DNA from: Pseudomonas cremoricolorata
GTDB lineage: Bacteria; Pseudomonadota; Gammaproteobacteria; Pseudomonadales; Pseudomonadaceae
Assembly: GCF_000759535.1 (NCBI RefSeq)
Contig: NZ_CP009455.1
Location: forward strand, 4,030,001-4,094,000
Direction of reading: 5' to 3'
DNA: 64,000 bases
Position numbers and translations under genes: made by a program. Below the pieces are notes generated by a model that was not told the DNA's origin, did no database searches, and worked only from the letters and a program-made list of their open reading frames with translations. Below, one piece after another: positions 19,031 through 28,859 of this stretch (position 1 is the stretch's first letter; each line of letters opens with the position of its first letter).

Positions 19031-19702
19031 TCAGGCAAGGTCTGCAGGGAAGCTCATTTCCTGCACATCGTCGGGCACGATAAGTCGCCCTGCGGTCTTC
19101 GCCCTCACCTCTTGCACCGTCACCCCCGGCGCGGTTTCGCGCAGTACAAACGCACCGTCGACGATTTCCAGGTACGCCAGGTCGGTCAGCACCTTGCGTA
19201 TGCACCCTGCACCAGTCAACGGCAGGCTGCAGCGCTCGAGCAGTTTGGATTCACCGTCCTTGGAGGCGTGGGTCATGGTCACGATGATGTTCTCGGCGCC
19301 GGCCACCAGATCCATGGCCCCGCCCATGCCCTTGACCAGCTTGCCGGGAATCATCCACGAAGCGATGTTGCCCTGCACATCCACTTCGAATGCACCGAGC
19401 ACGGTGAGGTCGACATGGCCGCCGCGGATCATCGCGAACGACTGCGCCGAATCGAACACCGAGGCGCCGCGGCGGGCCGTGACGGTCTGTTTGCCGGCGT
19501 TGATCATGTCTGGATCAAGGGTTTCAGCGGTGGGAAACTCGCCCATGCCGAGCAAGCCATTTTCTGACTGCAGCATCACATCCATGCCGGCGGGAACGTA
19601 GTTCGCCACCAGGGTCGGAATACCGATGCCCAGGTTTACGTAATAACCATCCTGCAGTTCACGGGCGACGCGTTGCGCCATCTGTTCGCGGGTCAGTGCC
19701 AT
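19031..19702 (-). CDS. 3-oxoacid CoA-transferase, subunit B
   Basis: 223 residues. The B subunit carries the catalytic glutamate in LQSENGLLGMG, preceded by GYYVNLGIGIPTLVANYVP, the standard N-terminal motif. With subunit A it moves CoA between succinyl-CoA or acetyl-CoA and a 3-oxoacid (acetoacetate, or 3-oxoadipate in PcaIJ). Subunit A lies just upstream with a 34-base gap. The absence of pca or ato neighbours (no thiolase, no lyase) leaves the substrate open; ScoAB/AtoDA-like acetoacetate use is the simplest guess. Confidence 0.9.
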   Translation of the reverse strand: MALTREQMAQRVARELQDGYYVNLGIGIPTLVANYVPAGMDVMLQSENGLLGMGEFPTAETLDPDMINAGKQTVTARRGASVFDSAQSFAMIRGGHVDLTVLGAFEVDVQGNIASWMIPGKLVKGMGGAMDLVAGAENIIVTMTHASKDGESKLLERCSLPLTGAGCIRKVLTDLAYLEIVDGAFVLRETAPGVTVQEVRAKTAGRLIVPDDVQEMSFPADLA

Positions 19703-19736
19703 GTGCGGATTCTCATTCAGGGAAAGACAAGGGCGC

Positions 19737-20435
19737 TCAGGCCTTGAGCGTGCGCTTCTCGATACGTTTCTCGAACTGACCGACGATGACCCGGTCGACG
19801 AAAATGCCTGGCGTGTGGATTTCTGCCGGCAGCAGCACACCCGGCTCGACCAGCTCTTCCACCTCGACCACGGTGATGCGCCCGGCGGTCGCCGCCAGCG
19901 GGTTGAAGTTTTGCGCGGTGTGGCGGTACACGACATTGCCGAAGTGGTCGGCCTTCCAGCCTTTGACGATGGCGAAGTCGCCGGTGATGGCCTCTTCCAG
20001 GATGTAGGGCCGGCCGTTGAAGTCGCGCACTTCCTTGCCTTCGGCCACCGGGGTTCCATAGCCGGTTGCGGTGAAGAACGCCGGAATCCCGGCCCCGCCA
20101 GCGCGCATCTTCTCGGCCAGCGTACCCTGCGGAGTCAGTTCCACTTCCAGCTCACCGCTGAGTAACTGCCGTTCGAATTCGGCATTCTCACCCACGTAGG
20201 AGGCGATCATCTTGCGGATCTGCCGGTCTTCGAGCAGCACGCCAAGGCCGAAGCCATCGATGCCGCAGTTGTTGGAGACCACCGTGAGCCCGCTGACACC
20301 ACGGCGTTTGATCTCGGCAATGAGGTTTTCCGGAATGCCACACAGGCCAAAGCCACCGGCCAGGACGGTCATGCCATCGGTGAGCCCTTCGAGGGCTTCT
20401 TCATAGGTTGCTACACGTTTGTCCAGTCCAGCCAT
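19737..20435 (-). CDS. 3-oxoacid CoA-transferase, subunit A
   Basis: 232 residues. [18 protein letters not shown] is the CoA-binding glycine motif of subunit A, and [17 protein letters not shown] and [12 protein letters not shown] follow as in the family. Start at 20435 ([15 protein letters not shown]). It is the first gene of a two-gene operon with subunit B, divergent from a LysR regulator across 114 bases, which suggests substrate-induced control by that regulator. Confidence 0.9.
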   Translation of the reverse strand: MAGLDKRVATYEEALEGLTDGMTVLAGGFGLCGIPENLIAEIKRRGVSGLTVVSNNCGIDGFGLGVLLEDRQIRKMIASYVGENAEFERQLLSGELEVELTPQGTLAEKMRAGGAGIPAFFTATGYGTPVAEGKEVRDFNGRPYILEEAITGDFAIVKGWKADHFGNVVYRHTAQNFNPLAATAGRITVVEVEELVEPGVLLPAEIHTPGIFVDRVIVGQFEKRIEKRTLKA

Positions 20436-20496
20436 TGCTCGTTCGCCTTGTGTGGGAGAGACATGGCCGCCATCATCACGCGAGACTACTGATTTG

Positions 20497-20510
20497 TTAA
20501 TTTTGATTAA
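20497..20510. promoter_or_regulatory. LysR-type dyad between the CoA-transferase operon and its regulator
   Basis: TTAAT-TTTG-ATTAA is a perfect interrupted palindrome in the 114-base divergent intergenic region, 62 bases from the CoA-transferase start and 40 from the LysR start. It fits the T-N11-A form of LysR recognition sites. This is inferred from position and symmetry only. Confidence 0.45.
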
Positions 20511-20549
20511 TTGATGGATTGATAAGTTTTCCTGACCCGTCGAGGATTC

Positions 20550-21455
20550 ATGAACGTCAAACAGCTTCGCGCATTCGTCAGCGTGGCCAAGTACCAGAGC
20601 TTTGCCCAAGCCAGCGAGCACCTGCATATTTCGCAACCGGCGCTGAGCCTGACCATCAAAGCGCTGGAAGAAAACCTTGGCGGCGCCTTGCTGACCCGCA
20701 CCACCCGCAGCGTCAGCCTGACCGCCGAGGGGGAAGTGTTGCTGCCCCTGGCGCGGCGGTTGCTGGCTGACTGGGATGACACCGAGCAGATGCTGCGCCA
20801 GCGTTTCACCCTGCAATTGGGGCGCGTCGCGGTAGCGGCCATGCCTTCGTTCGCCGGCAACCTGCTGCCGCCGGCCCTGAAGGTGTTTCGCCAGCGTTAT
20901 CCGAAGGTCAACGTCACGGTGCACGACGTGATCAATGAACAAGTTCTTGAACTGGTCCGCCATCGCCGCGTCGAATTGGGCATCGGCTTCGAGCCTGACA
21001 GTGGTGAAGGTTTGCGTTTCTATCCGCTTTATCTGGACCGTTTCGTGGCGGTGGTGCCGGCCGATTCTGAGCTGGCCGAACAACCGCAGGTCAGTTGGGC
21101 GCAGTTGCTCGCCCAGGACTTCATCGCCTTGCAGCGCCCGTCTGCGGTGCGCCTGCTGCTGGAGGAGCACGCGCCCGTGGCGGCCGGCAGCCTGGCGGTG
21201 GCCTTTGAAAGCCATCAGTTGTCGACCATCGGCCGGATGGTCGCCAACGGCCTGGGCGTCAGCGCGGTGCCCGCCTTGTGCATTCGCCAGATGCAGGAGC
21301 TTGGCGCCCGCTGCGTGACGTTGGTCGAGCCCAGTGTCGAGCGGCGAGTCGGCGTCATGGCCCTGAGCGAACAGAAACTGTCCACCGCTGCGCAGGCGTT
21401 GCTCGACGTGGTGCTATCCCATACTCAGACACCGGAGGTGACATGCAGTACATGA
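20550..21455 (+). CDS. LysR-family transcriptional regulator
   Basis: 301 residues. The N-terminal winged helix has [20 protein letters not shown] and [20 protein letters not shown], the LysR pattern. From about residue 90 comes the effector domain ([15 protein letters not shown]...). It is divergent from the CoA-transferase genes, which it likely controls, and its last 13 bases overlap the start of the aldo/keto reductase gene, so those two are cotranscribed. Confidence 0.9.
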   Translation: MNVKQLRAFVSVAKYQSFAQASEHLHISQPALSLTIKALEENLGGALLTRTTRSVSLTAEGEVLLPLARRLLADWDDTEQMLRQRFTLQLGRVAVAAMPSFAGNLLPPALKVFRQRYPKVNVTVHDVINEQVLELVRHRRVELGIGFEPDSGEGLRFYPLYLDRFVAVVPADSELAEQPQVSWAQLLAQDFIALQRPSAVRLLLEEHAPVAAGSLAVAFESHQLSTIGRMVANGLGVSAVPALCIRQMQELGARCVTLVEPSVERRVGVMALSEQKLSTAAQALLDVVLSHTQTPEVTCST

Positions 21456-22264
21456 AACTGGCAGGTTGCGAGGTGCCGGTCATCGGCCAGGGAACCTGGT
21501 ACATGGGTGAGCGTGCAGAGCAGCGTGCGGCCGAAGTAGCCGCACTGCAACAGGGTATCGACCTTGGCCTGACGCTCATCGACAGCGCCGAAATGTACGC
21601 GGAGGGCGGCGCCGAAGAGGTGGTGGGCCAAGCCATTGCCGGGCGCCGTGATAGCGTCTGCCTGGTCAGCAAGGTCTACCCGCACAACGCCAGCCGCCGC
21701 GGTGTGCCTGAAGCGTGCGAGCGCAGCCTCAAGCGCCTGGGTACCGAGCACATCGACCTGTACTTGTTGCACTGGCGGGGCCAGCACCCGCTGGAGGAAA
21801 CCATCGAGGCGTTCGAGCGCCTGCGCGAACAGGGCAAGATCGGCGCCTGGGGCGTGTCCAACTTCGACCTCGCCGATGTCCAGGGGCTTCCCAGCCCCGA
21901 CTGCGCTGCCAACCAGGTGTTGTACAACCCCAGCCAGCGCGGCATCGAGTTCGACCTGCTGCCCTGGAGTCGCGCGCAGCGGATGCCAATCATGGCCTAC
22001 TGCCCGCTGGCCCAGGGCGGTCGCCTGCTGCGCCACCCGCGTCTGCAGGAAGTGGCCGAAAGCCACGGCGCGACCGTGGCCCAGGTGTGCCTGGCCTGGG
22101 CCACGCACGGGGGCGGCGTCATCGCCATTCCAAAAGCCGTGAGTCCCGAGCACGTGCAGCTCAACGCCGCTGCCGGCGCGCTGCGCCTGACCGAGGATGA
22201 CGTGCAGATCATCGACGAAGCCTTCGCTGCGCCGACCCATAAGCAGCGCCTGGAAATGGTCTGA
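21443..22264 (+). CDS. Aldo/keto reductase
   Basis: 273 residues of the NADPH-dependent aldo/keto reductase fold. The catalytic tetrad is visible: Asp and Tyr in DSAEMYAEG, Lys in CLVSKVYPHN and His in LYLLHWRG; the C-terminal NADP-binding segment includes AIPKAVSPEHVQLNA. Start at 21443, with GGAGGTG seven bases upstream and inside the end of the LysR gene. The substrate is unknown; it could reduce a keto acid or aldehyde linked to the CoA-transferase pathway. Confidence 0.88.
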   Translation: MQYMKLAGCEVPVIGQGTWYMGERAEQRAAEVAALQQGIDLGLTLIDSAEMYAEGGAEEVVGQAIAGRRDSVCLVSKVYPHNASRRGVPEACERSLKRLGTEHIDLYLLHWRGQHPLEETIEAFERLREQGKIGAWGVSNFDLADVQGLPSPDCAANQVLYNPSQRGIEFDLLPWSRAQRMPIMAYCPLAQGGRLLRHPRLQEVAESHGATVAQVCLAWATHGGGVIAIPKAVSPEHVQLNAAAGALRLTEDDVQIIDEAFAAPTHKQRLEMV

Positions 22265-22272
22265 GGCCGATC

Positions 22273-25200
22273 TCAGTGGAAATCCCTGCTCTGCACACTC
22301 AGCCCGCCCAGCAGCGGGCTGATGTCATCCAGGCGTCGGGCGATCAAGTGGCGTACCTCGCCTTGTTGCTCGAGGCGACCGCTGACCTTGAGCAAGTGTG
22401 AGCCCACTAAAGCCTTGCGCTGACGCTCGGCCAGCTCGCGCCATACCACCACGTTGACCAGCCCGAATTCGTCTTCGAGGGTAACGAAGGTCACACCACT
22501 GGCCGTCTGCGGTCGCTGCCGCCCGACCACCAGGCCGGCCATGGCGAGCTGATCGCCATGCACCAGCTCATCCAGCTCGGCGGCACTGCGACAGCCCAGT
22601 GCGCGCAGGCGCGGGCGCAGCAACGCCAGCGGATGCGGGCCAAGGGTGGTGCCCAGTGATTGGTAATCGGCGGCAACGTCCTGGCCCACACTCGGTACCG
22701 GCAACGCAACGGCGGGTTCAGCCAGGCTGCCGATCTCGGCGAACAGCGGCAACTGCGCCTGCACCGCCGCCACTGCCCAGCGGGCCTCATGGCGGTGCCG
22801 GGCCAGCCCGCGCAGGGCCCCGGCATCGGCCAGTCGGGCACGGGCCCGCGCATCCAGTGCGCTGCGCAGACAGAGGTCTTCGACATTCTGCCAGGGCTGT
22901 ACTGAACGTGCCTGTATCAGGCGCTGGGCATCGGCTTCGATGAACCCGCGGATCTGTCGCAGACCCAGGCGAATGCTCAGTTCGCCCTTGGCGTCAGGCT
23001 CCAGCGTGCAATCCCACTGGCTATGCGCCACATCCACCGGACGCACATCGATACCCTGGCGCCGCGCCTGCTGCAGCAACTGATCGGGGCTGTAGAAACC
23101 CATCGGCCAGCTGTTGACCAAGGCACAGGTGAAAATCGCCGGTTCGTGGCACTTCAGCCAACTGCTGGCATAACACAACAAGGCGAAACTGGCAGCGTGG
23201 GACTCGGGGAAGCCGTAGCTGCCAAAGCCTTTGATCTGCTCGAACACGCGCTCGGCGAACGCCACCTCATAGCCGTTACGCAACATACCGTCGAGCAGGC
23301 GCTTGCGGTGCGGTTCCAGGCCGCCGTGGCGTTTCCAGGCGGCCATGCTGCGGCGCAACTGATCGGCTTCACCTGGGCTATAGTCGGCCGCTACCATGGC
23401 CAGCTCCATCACCTGCTCCTGGAACAATGGCACGCCCAAGGTTCGCTCGAACACGGCCTTGAGCGCTGGTGAGGGATAGCTGATCGGCTCTTGGCCGAGA
23501 CGCCGGCGCAGGTACGGATGGACCATGTCGCCCTGGATCGGCCCAGGCCGCACGATCGCCACTTCGATCACCAGGTCGTAGAAGGTCTTGGGCTTGAGCC
23601 GCGGCAACATGGCCATCTGCGCGCGGGATTCGATCTGGAACACACCCATGGTGTCGGCGCGGCTGATCATGGCGTAGGTGGCCGGGTCTTCACTGGGAAT
23701 GGTCGCCAGGGTCAGCCGACGACCGCGGTGCAGGTGGATCAGGTCGAAGCAGCGGCGCAAGGCACTGAGCATGCCCAGCGCCAGTACGTCGACCTTGAGC
23801 AGACCGACCATGTCGAGGTCGTCCTTGTCCCACTGAATCACCGTGCGCTCGGCCATGGCGGCATTTTCCACCGGCACCAGCTGGTGCAAAGGTTGCTCAC
23901 TGATGACGAAGCCGCCGGGATGCTGCGACAGGTGTCGAGGAAAGCCGATCAGTTCACCGGCCAGGATCAGAATGCGCTTGAGCCAAGGGCTTTGGGCGTC
24001 GAAACCTGCTTCGGCCAGACGCTGGGCGTCGGGAATGTGATCGGTCCAGCGCCCGCAGCATTTGCCCAGGGCATCGACCTGATCGCCCGGCAAGCCGAGC
24101 ACCCGCGCGATGTCACGCACGGCGCCAGCGGCGTGGTAGGTGCTGACCACCGCGGTCAGCGCGGCGCGCTGGCGGCCGTAGCGGCGAAACACATACTGGA
24201 TCACCTCTTCGCGACGCTCGTGCTCGAAATCGACATCGATGTCCGGTGGCTCGTTACGCTCACGGGACAGGAAGCGTTCGAACAGCAGGCGGTGGCGCAT
24301 CGGGTCGAGTTCGGTAATCCCCAGCACATAGCACACCACCGAGTTGGCCGCCGAGCCACGGCCCTGGCAGAGAATATGCTGGCTGCGGGCGAAGGCGACG
24401 ATGTCATGCACGGTGAGAAAATAGCTCTCGTAACCCAGTTCCTCGATCAGCGCCAGTTCACCCGCCAAAGCCTGACGCACTTTGACGCTGGGGCCGTTGG
24501 GCCAACGCATCGGCAGGCGCTCGTCACACAGGTGGCGCAGCCAACTGCTCGGCGAGTGGCCCTGCGGAACCAGTTCGCGGGGATACTGGTAGCGCAGTTC
24601 GCTGAGGTCGAACTCGCAGCGCTCGGCAATGGACAAGGTTTCGGCCAGCCATGCCGGAGGATACAACTCGGCCAGTTGCTCCAGACTGCGCAGATGTCGC
24701 TCACCATTGGCGAACAGCCGCGTGCCGGCATCGAACACGCTGCAACCCAGACCGATGGCGGTCAGGCAGTCCTGTAGGGCGCGGCGCCCACGCACGTGCA
24801 TGTGCACATCACCGCATGCTACTGCACGAATGCCCAATTGCTGGGCCAGACGCTCGGCCATGGCGCGCAGGCGATCATCGTCCGCGCCGCGGTGCAGATG
24901 CACGCCCAGCCACAGACGCTCGCCGAACACCTCGCGCAACCAGGCTCCCGGCGCTGGATCGCCAGTAACCTCGGGTACCCAGATCGCCAGCAGCCCTTCG
25001 ACCTGACCGTGAAAGTCTTCGCGCAACGACAGGTACTGGCCTTTGCCGGCCCGGCGTCTGGCGCGGGTGATGAGTACGCATAGATTCTGATAACCGCGCA
25101 GGTCCTCGACCAGCAGCACCAGCCTGGGACCGTCCAGCCCGGCGCCGTCCCGCACACGCAGTTCGCTGCCGACGATCAGCTTGAGGCCGTGGGCCTTGGC

Positions 25201-25371
25201 CGCCTGCCAGGCCCTGACGATACCGGCCAGAGTACATTCATCGGTGATTGCCAGAGCCTGATAGCCCTGCTGGGCGGCGCGGCGCATCAACTCGTCGCAA
25301 CTCGAAGCGCCGCGCTGAAAGCTGAAGTTCGACAGGCAGTGCAGTTCTGCGTACAGCGGCGGTTGCTTCAT
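22273..25371 (-). CDS. dnaE2: Error-prone DNA polymerase DnaE2 (ImuC)
   Basis: 1032 residues, slightly shorter than replicative DnaE. The N-terminal PHP domain ([34 protein letters not shown]) is followed by the C-family polymerase core with [19 protein letters not shown], which holds the catalytic aspartates, [17 protein letters not shown] and [11 protein letters not shown], and a C-terminal OB fold. It is the catalytic subunit of the damage-induced mutasome and performs translesion synthesis together with ImuB. An ATGA overlap links it to imuB; start at 25371 ([13 protein letters not shown]). Confidence 0.95.
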   Translation of the reverse strand: MKQPPLYAELHCLSNFSFQRGASSCDELMRRAAQQGYQALAITDECTLAGIVRAWQAAKAHGLKLIVGSELRVRDGAGLDGPRLVLLVEDLRGYQNLCVLITRARRRAGKGQYLSLREDFHGQVEGLLAIWVPEVTGDPAPGAWLREVFGERLWLGVHLHRGADDDRLRAMAERLAQQLGIRAVACGDVHMHVRGRRALQDCLTAIGLGCSVFDAGTRLFANGERHLRSLEQLAELYPPAWLAETLSIAERCEFDLSELRYQYPRELVPQGHSPSSWLRHLCDERLPMRWPNGPSVKVRQALAGELALIEELGYESYFLTVHDIVAFARSQHILCQGRGSAANSVVCYVLGITELDPMRHRLLFERFLSRERNEPPDIDVDFEHERREEVIQYVFRRYGRQRAALTAVVSTYHAAGAVRDIARVLGLPGDQVDALGKCCGRWTDHIPDAQRLAEAGFDAQSPWLKRILILAGELIGFPRHLSQHPGGFVISEQPLHQLVPVENAAMAERTVIQWDKDDLDMVGLLKVDVLALGMLSALRRCFDLIHLHRGRRLTLATIPSEDPATYAMISRADTMGVFQIESRAQMAMLPRLKPKTFYDLVIEVAIVRPGPIQGDMVHPYLRRRLGQEPISYPSPALKAVFERTLGVPLFQEQVMELAMVAADYSPGEADQLRRSMAAWKRHGGLEPHRKRLLDGMLRNGYEVAFAERVFEQIKGFGSYGFPESHAASFALLCYASSWLKCHEPAIFTCALVNSWPMGFYSPDQLLQQARRQGIDVRPVDVAHSQWDCTLEPDAKGELSIRLGLRQIRGFIEADAQRLIQARSVQPWQNVEDLCLRSALDARARARLADAGALRGLARHRHEARWAVAAVQAQLPLFAEIGSLAEPAVALPVPSVGQDVAADYQSLGTTLGPHPLALLRPRLRALGCRSAAELDELVHGDQLAMAGLVVGRQRPQTASGVTFVTLEDEFGLVNVVVWRELAERQRKALVGSHLLKVSGRLEQQGEVRHLIARRLDDISPLLGGLSVQSRDFH

Positions 25372-26786
25372 GCGAACCAGCCTTGCAGCCATAACTGGCC
25401 GGGTTGAGCGATGTCCTGATACGCCCAACCGCGCAAACCGTCACGGGTTTCGATACGAAAATAGTCGCGGCGCACATCGCCGCCATCCCACCATCCCGAC
25501 TCGATACGCTCGGCTTGGCCGAGTACCGTGAACGTGCTGGGCGCCAGTTTCTGCGGATCGGCCAGCAACCAGCCTGGCCGCTGTCCGGTCATTGCTCCGA
25601 CGGCGTTGCCAGGCTCGGTTTCGACACTGCGCCAGGCCTGTTCAGGGCGATGGTCGGCGTACACGCTCAGGCCATTGACTGCCGCATCGCCCAGGCGTGC
25701 GCGCAGGCGCTCGCGCAGTTGTTGCCAGGATTGCGCCTGGGCCGCACGTGGGTCGAACAGGCCCTGGTGGCTCGGTACGAAGCGCGGCAGGTCATCGACC
25801 TGCAGGCGCAACTTGCGCACCGGCGCCGGAATGCGCAGGGCCTCCAGGCGACCACGGGTCAGTTCGAACAGCAAGCCTGCATCACGCTCGGCGCTCAGCA
25901 GACCGACCCTGAGCAAGGTGCTTTGCCCTTCGGCGTGCTCCAGGTGCAGATCGAGCCGCTGCACGCCGCAATCGCGGCCGACGAGAAACACCGCCAGGTC
26001 GCCGATCAGGCGGCGCAAGGGAAACAGCAGTGCCTGATGGGATTCGACATCGAAGTTCAGCTCCAGCGAGGCCTCGAAGCATTGGGGCGGCTGATAGAAG
26101 GCCAACGGCAGACGGCGGCGCCCGAGCAGTTGGTCGAGGTGCAGCTGCACACTGGCCGGGAAGCGTCGGGCCAGGGCCTCGCGTGGCAGCTCCAACAACT
26201 GCTGCACATGGCGCAGCCCCATGCGGGCAAAGGCTTGAGCCACTTCCTCGGGCAAGCCGCTGCGCGCGATCGGCAATTGCGCCACGGCCGCATGGGTCTG
26301 CTCAGGGGTGGTCGCAGCGAGACCGTCATGGGCATTGGCCAACATGCGCGCCGCCACCGGATTGGCCGCCAGCACGATGCGCTGGCGCAAACCCTGCGCA
26401 TTCAGTTGCTCGCGCAACCGCGCCTGCAAGGTCGGCCAGGCGCCGAACAGCCGCAGGCTCGAGCCCACCTCCAACAACAGCGAGCGTGGATAATGCAGGC
26501 TGACCTGGGCGCTGTAGCCGTAGGCCCAGGCGGCGAGCATCTGCTGCACCTGCTCGATACGGGCCGGATCGGACTCGACACAGGTGAAACCCTCCGCCAG
26601 AGCGCGGGCAGCGGTGAGCGTCTGCCCGGCGCGCAGCCCCAACCCGGCTGCCGCAGCATTGACGGACTGGAGTACCCGACGCTGAGTCGGACCGCCGAGC
26701 AGCACCAGTGGCGTGTCGGGGTCGTCGCGGTCGCGCAGGACGGTATCCAGCGCCAATTGCGGCAGCACGATGCAGGCCCAGAGCAT
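25368..26786 (-). CDS. imuB: ImuB, Y-family polymerase-like mutasome subunit
   Basis: 472 residues related to Y-family polymerases (DinB/UmuC). The first strand reads [19 protein letters not shown], where active enzymes have acidic metal ligands, so it is predicted to be catalytically dead, as known for ImuB. It serves as an adaptor binding the beta clamp and DnaE2. The clamp-binding-like and little-finger parts lie at about 170-330, and the C-terminal tail is rich in Trp and Arg. It sits between imuA (3 bases upstream) and dnaE2. Confidence 0.92.
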   Translation of the reverse strand: MLWACIVLPQLALDTVLRDRDDPDTPLVLLGGPTQRRVLQSVNAAAAGLGLRAGQTLTAARALAEGFTCVESDPARIEQVQQMLAAWAYGYSAQVSLHYPRSLLLEVGSSLRLFGAWPTLQARLREQLNAQGLRQRIVLAANPVAARMLANAHDGLAATTPEQTHAAVAQLPIARSGLPEEVAQAFARMGLRHVQQLLELPREALARRFPASVQLHLDQLLGRRRLPLAFYQPPQCFEASLELNFDVESHQALLFPLRRLIGDLAVFLVGRDCGVQRLDLHLEHAEGQSTLLRVGLLSAERDAGLLFELTRGRLEALRIPAPVRKLRLQVDDLPRFVPSHQGLFDPRAAQAQSWQQLRERLRARLGDAAVNGLSVYADHRPEQAWRSVETEPGNAVGAMTGQRPGWLLADPQKLAPSTFTVLGQAERIESGWWDGGDVRRDYFRIETRDGLRGWAYQDIAQPGQLWLQGWFA

Positions 26787-26789
26787 GGC

Positions 26790-27413
26790 TCATCTGCCCT
26801 GCCATGGACGGGCCAACGGCGCGCCAGACGCCTGCCCGCCGCGACACTTGAGCACGCGCCACTGGGCAGGGCGCACATCGAGGGCGATGCGCAGTGCCGC
26901 AGGCGACGGATTGTTCGCTGCCTGCAAGGGCCGACAGGCGATCGCCAGGGCATTGCCGGTGTGTGCGGCCACCTGCAGACGCCGCAGGGCGCGGTCGTCG
27001 GCCTGGGCTGGCCAGCACAGCACTGCCGCGCAGCTGCCCGAGCGCAGGCACTGCTCGGCGGCCCACAACACGTCATGGCCGCTGGCATCGATGACCGCCA
27101 GCCAGCGCAGATCGACACCTGCTGCCTGCCAGGCCGGCGCATAGGGAATGAACGGTGGCGCCACCAGCACCACCCGCTGCCGCTCGCCGGTCAGCCGAGC
27201 CAGGGTCGGCCACAGCAGCTGCAACTCGCCACAGCCGGTGCTTGCCAGCAACAGTTCACTGAGCGCAGCCACTGGCCAGCCGCCTTCAGGCAGTTGCTGG
27301 TCGAGCTGTGCATGCCCGGTAGGTTGCAGGCCCTGGGGTCGAACCTGCGTCTGTCCACCCCGCCAGACCTGGCGTTGTTCGAGCAGACGCTCGAGATCGA
27401 CCACCGCGCCCAT
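26790..27413 (-). CDS. imuA: ImuA, RecA/SulA-like mutasome subunit
   Basis: 207 residues resembling the short RecA-fold ImuA proteins (annotated as SulA-like in some Pseudomonas): GHAQLDQQLPEGGWPVAALSELL in the region of a degenerate Walker A, then LLWPTLARLTGERQRVVLVAPPF. No good ATP-binding P-loop is visible. ImuA is needed for ImuB/DnaE2-dependent mutagenesis and is thought to interact with RecA. Its ATG overlaps the TGA of lexA2 by one base. Confidence 0.88.
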   Translation of the reverse strand: MGAVVDLERLLEQRQVWRGGQTQVRPQGLQPTGHAQLDQQLPEGGWPVAALSELLLASTGCGELQLLWPTLARLTGERQRVVLVAPPFIPYAPAWQAAGVDLRWLAVIDASGHDVLWAAEQCLRSGSCAAVLCWPAQADDRALRRLQVAAHTGNALAIACRPLQAANNPSPAALRIALDVRPAQWRVLKCRGGQASGAPLARPWQGR

Positions 27414-28021
27414 CAGTCGCGCCTCACCAGACCACAGAACACCCCTTCGATGACCAGTTCGCGGTCGGCGCCGACTTCGATGGGGGCATAAGCGGGGTTG
27501 CGCGGCATCAGCCGATAGCCACTGGCGCTACGTTGCAGGCGTTTGATGGTCACCTCGCCATCGAGCCGTGCGACCACGATCTGCCCATCCTGGGCCTCGC
27601 CCTGCTGGCGGATACCGACCAGATCGCCATCGAGGATGCCATCGCCGATCATCGAGTCACCGCGCACCATGAGCAGGTAGTCTGGTGTGCGACGAAACAG
27701 GCTCGGATCGATCTGCAGGTGTTCGTGGATGTCCAGGTCGGGACCGATCGGTGCCCCGGCGGCGACCCGGCCCAGCACCGGCAGCTCAAGCAGTTCGGGA
27801 CGCCGGACGGCAGCAACCAGGCGAATACCGCGGGCCTGATTGGGCGTGACATCGATATAGCCGCTTTCGCACAAGGCGCTGACGTGCTTGCGCGCCACGC
27901 TGCGCGAGGCGAAGCCGAAGCGCGTGGCGATGTCGGCCAGGCTGGGTGGCTGGTTGTGTTCGGCGATGCGCTCGCGAATGAACGCGAGGATCGCCCGGCG
28001 TTTGGGGGTCAAGGTATCCAT
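27413..28021 (-). CDS. lexA: LexA2 repressor of the mutasome cassette
   Basis: 202 residues. The N-terminal wHTH (LTPKRRAILAFIRERIAEHN, ADIATRFGFASRSVARKHVSAL) differs from the usual LexA recognition helix. The C-terminal peptidase has the Ala-Gly cleavage site (RVAAGAPIG), nucleophile Ser in VRGDSMIGDGI and general-base Lys in VTIKRLQ. It should cleave itself when RecA filaments form and release its own operon. I chose ATG 28021 (MDTLTPKRR); ATG 28030 would add three residues but overlaps the operator. First gene of lexA2-imuA-imuB-dnaE2. Confidence 0.93.
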   Translation of the reverse strand: MDTLTPKRRAILAFIRERIAEHNQPPSLADIATRFGFASRSVARKHVSALCESGYIDVTPNQARGIRLVAAVRRPELLELPVLGRVAAGAPIGPDLDIHEHLQIDPSLFRRTPDYLLMVRGDSMIGDGILDGDLVGIRQQGEAQDGQIVVARLDGEVTIKRLQRSASGYRLMPRNPAYAPIEVGADRELVIEGVFCGLVRRD

Positions 28022-28023
28022 GG

Positions 28024-28037
28024 AGCACATTTGTACT
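28024..28037 (-). promoter_or_regulatory. LexA2 operator
   Basis: Reading the minus strand: AGTAC-AAAT-GTGCT, three bases before the lexA2 ATG. It equals the AGTAC-N4-GTGCT motif that I recall as the P. putida LexA2 binding site, distinct from the usual CTGT-N8-ACAG box. Its place over the start region supports autorepression of the whole cassette. Confidence 0.8.
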
Positions 28038-28122
28038 CTTTTCCGTACGCCTTGAATAGCCCTGTTCATCGCTCGAGGTGGTTATCATGGCCAGCCAAAG
28101 CGATCTTTCACCTGGAGCCTGC

Positions 28123-28767
28123 ATGCCACGCGCGTTGCTGTTCGACCTCGACGGAACCCTCACCGACACCGACACCCTGCACCTGCAAGCCTTCCGCGAG
28201 TTGCTCCATGAGCACGATGGCCGTCACCTGAGCCAGGCCGAATTCGACGCCAAGGTCAGCGGCCGCGCTAACGCCGCGCTGTTCGCCGATCTGTTTCCCG
28301 CGCTGAGCGCCGCAGAACGCCAGACCCTGGCCGAGCGCAAGGAAGCGCTGTTCCGCGAGCGCTCGCCGCAGCTGCAACCCATGCCCGGCCTGCTACGCGT
28401 ACTCGAACACGCCCGCACCCGGCACATGGGGCTGTGCGTAGTCACCAACGCGCCACGGCTCAATGCCGAGCACATGCTCGGCGCCATGGGCCTGGGCGAT
28501 GCCTTCGAGCATGTGCTGGTGGCCGAAGAGCTGGCCCGCGCCAAACCCGACCCGCTGCCCTACCTCAGCGGCTTGCAGCGACTGGATGCCAAGGCGGCAG
28601 AGGCCCTGGCCTTCGAAGATTCTCTGCCGGGTGTCGCTGCCGCCGTTGCAGCAGGGATCTATACCGTGGCACTGAGCACCACCCAACCTGCGCAAAAGCT
28701 GCGCGAGGCCGGGGCGCAACTGGTGATCGAGGATTTCAACGATGAGCGGTTGTGGGCATTGCTGTAG
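28123..28767 (+). CDS. HAD-superfamily hydrolase (beta-phosphoglucomutase/phosphatase type)
   Basis: 214 residues with the HAD motifs: LLFDLDGTLTDTDTLHLQAF (motif I, nucleophile Asp in DLDGT), CVVTNAPR (motif II Thr), AKPDPLPYLSGL (motif III Lys) and FEDSLPGVAAAVAAG (motif IV). A helical cap (about 15-80) places it in subfamily I, with sugar phosphatases and beta-phosphoglucomutases. The substrate is unknown. Start at 28123 with GGAG upstream. It is divergent from lexA2 and not obviously part of the SOS response. Confidence 0.85.
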   Translation: MPRALLFDLDGTLTDTDTLHLQAFRELLHEHDGRHLSQAEFDAKVSGRANAALFADLFPALSAAERQTLAERKEALFRERSPQLQPMPGLLRVLEHARTRHMGLCVVTNAPRLNAEHMLGAMGLGDAFEHVLVAEELARAKPDPLPYLSGLQRLDAKAAEALAFEDSLPGVAAAVAAGIYTVALSTTQPAQKLREAGAQLVIEDFNDERLWALL

Positions 28768-28859
28768 CGGCCGTAACAACCGCCGTCTGGCCCAGGACGT
28801 AACAGATCCACGCTTTTTCGCGGCTAAAGACGCTGATCAATGGCTGCAGGCTCCGACCC

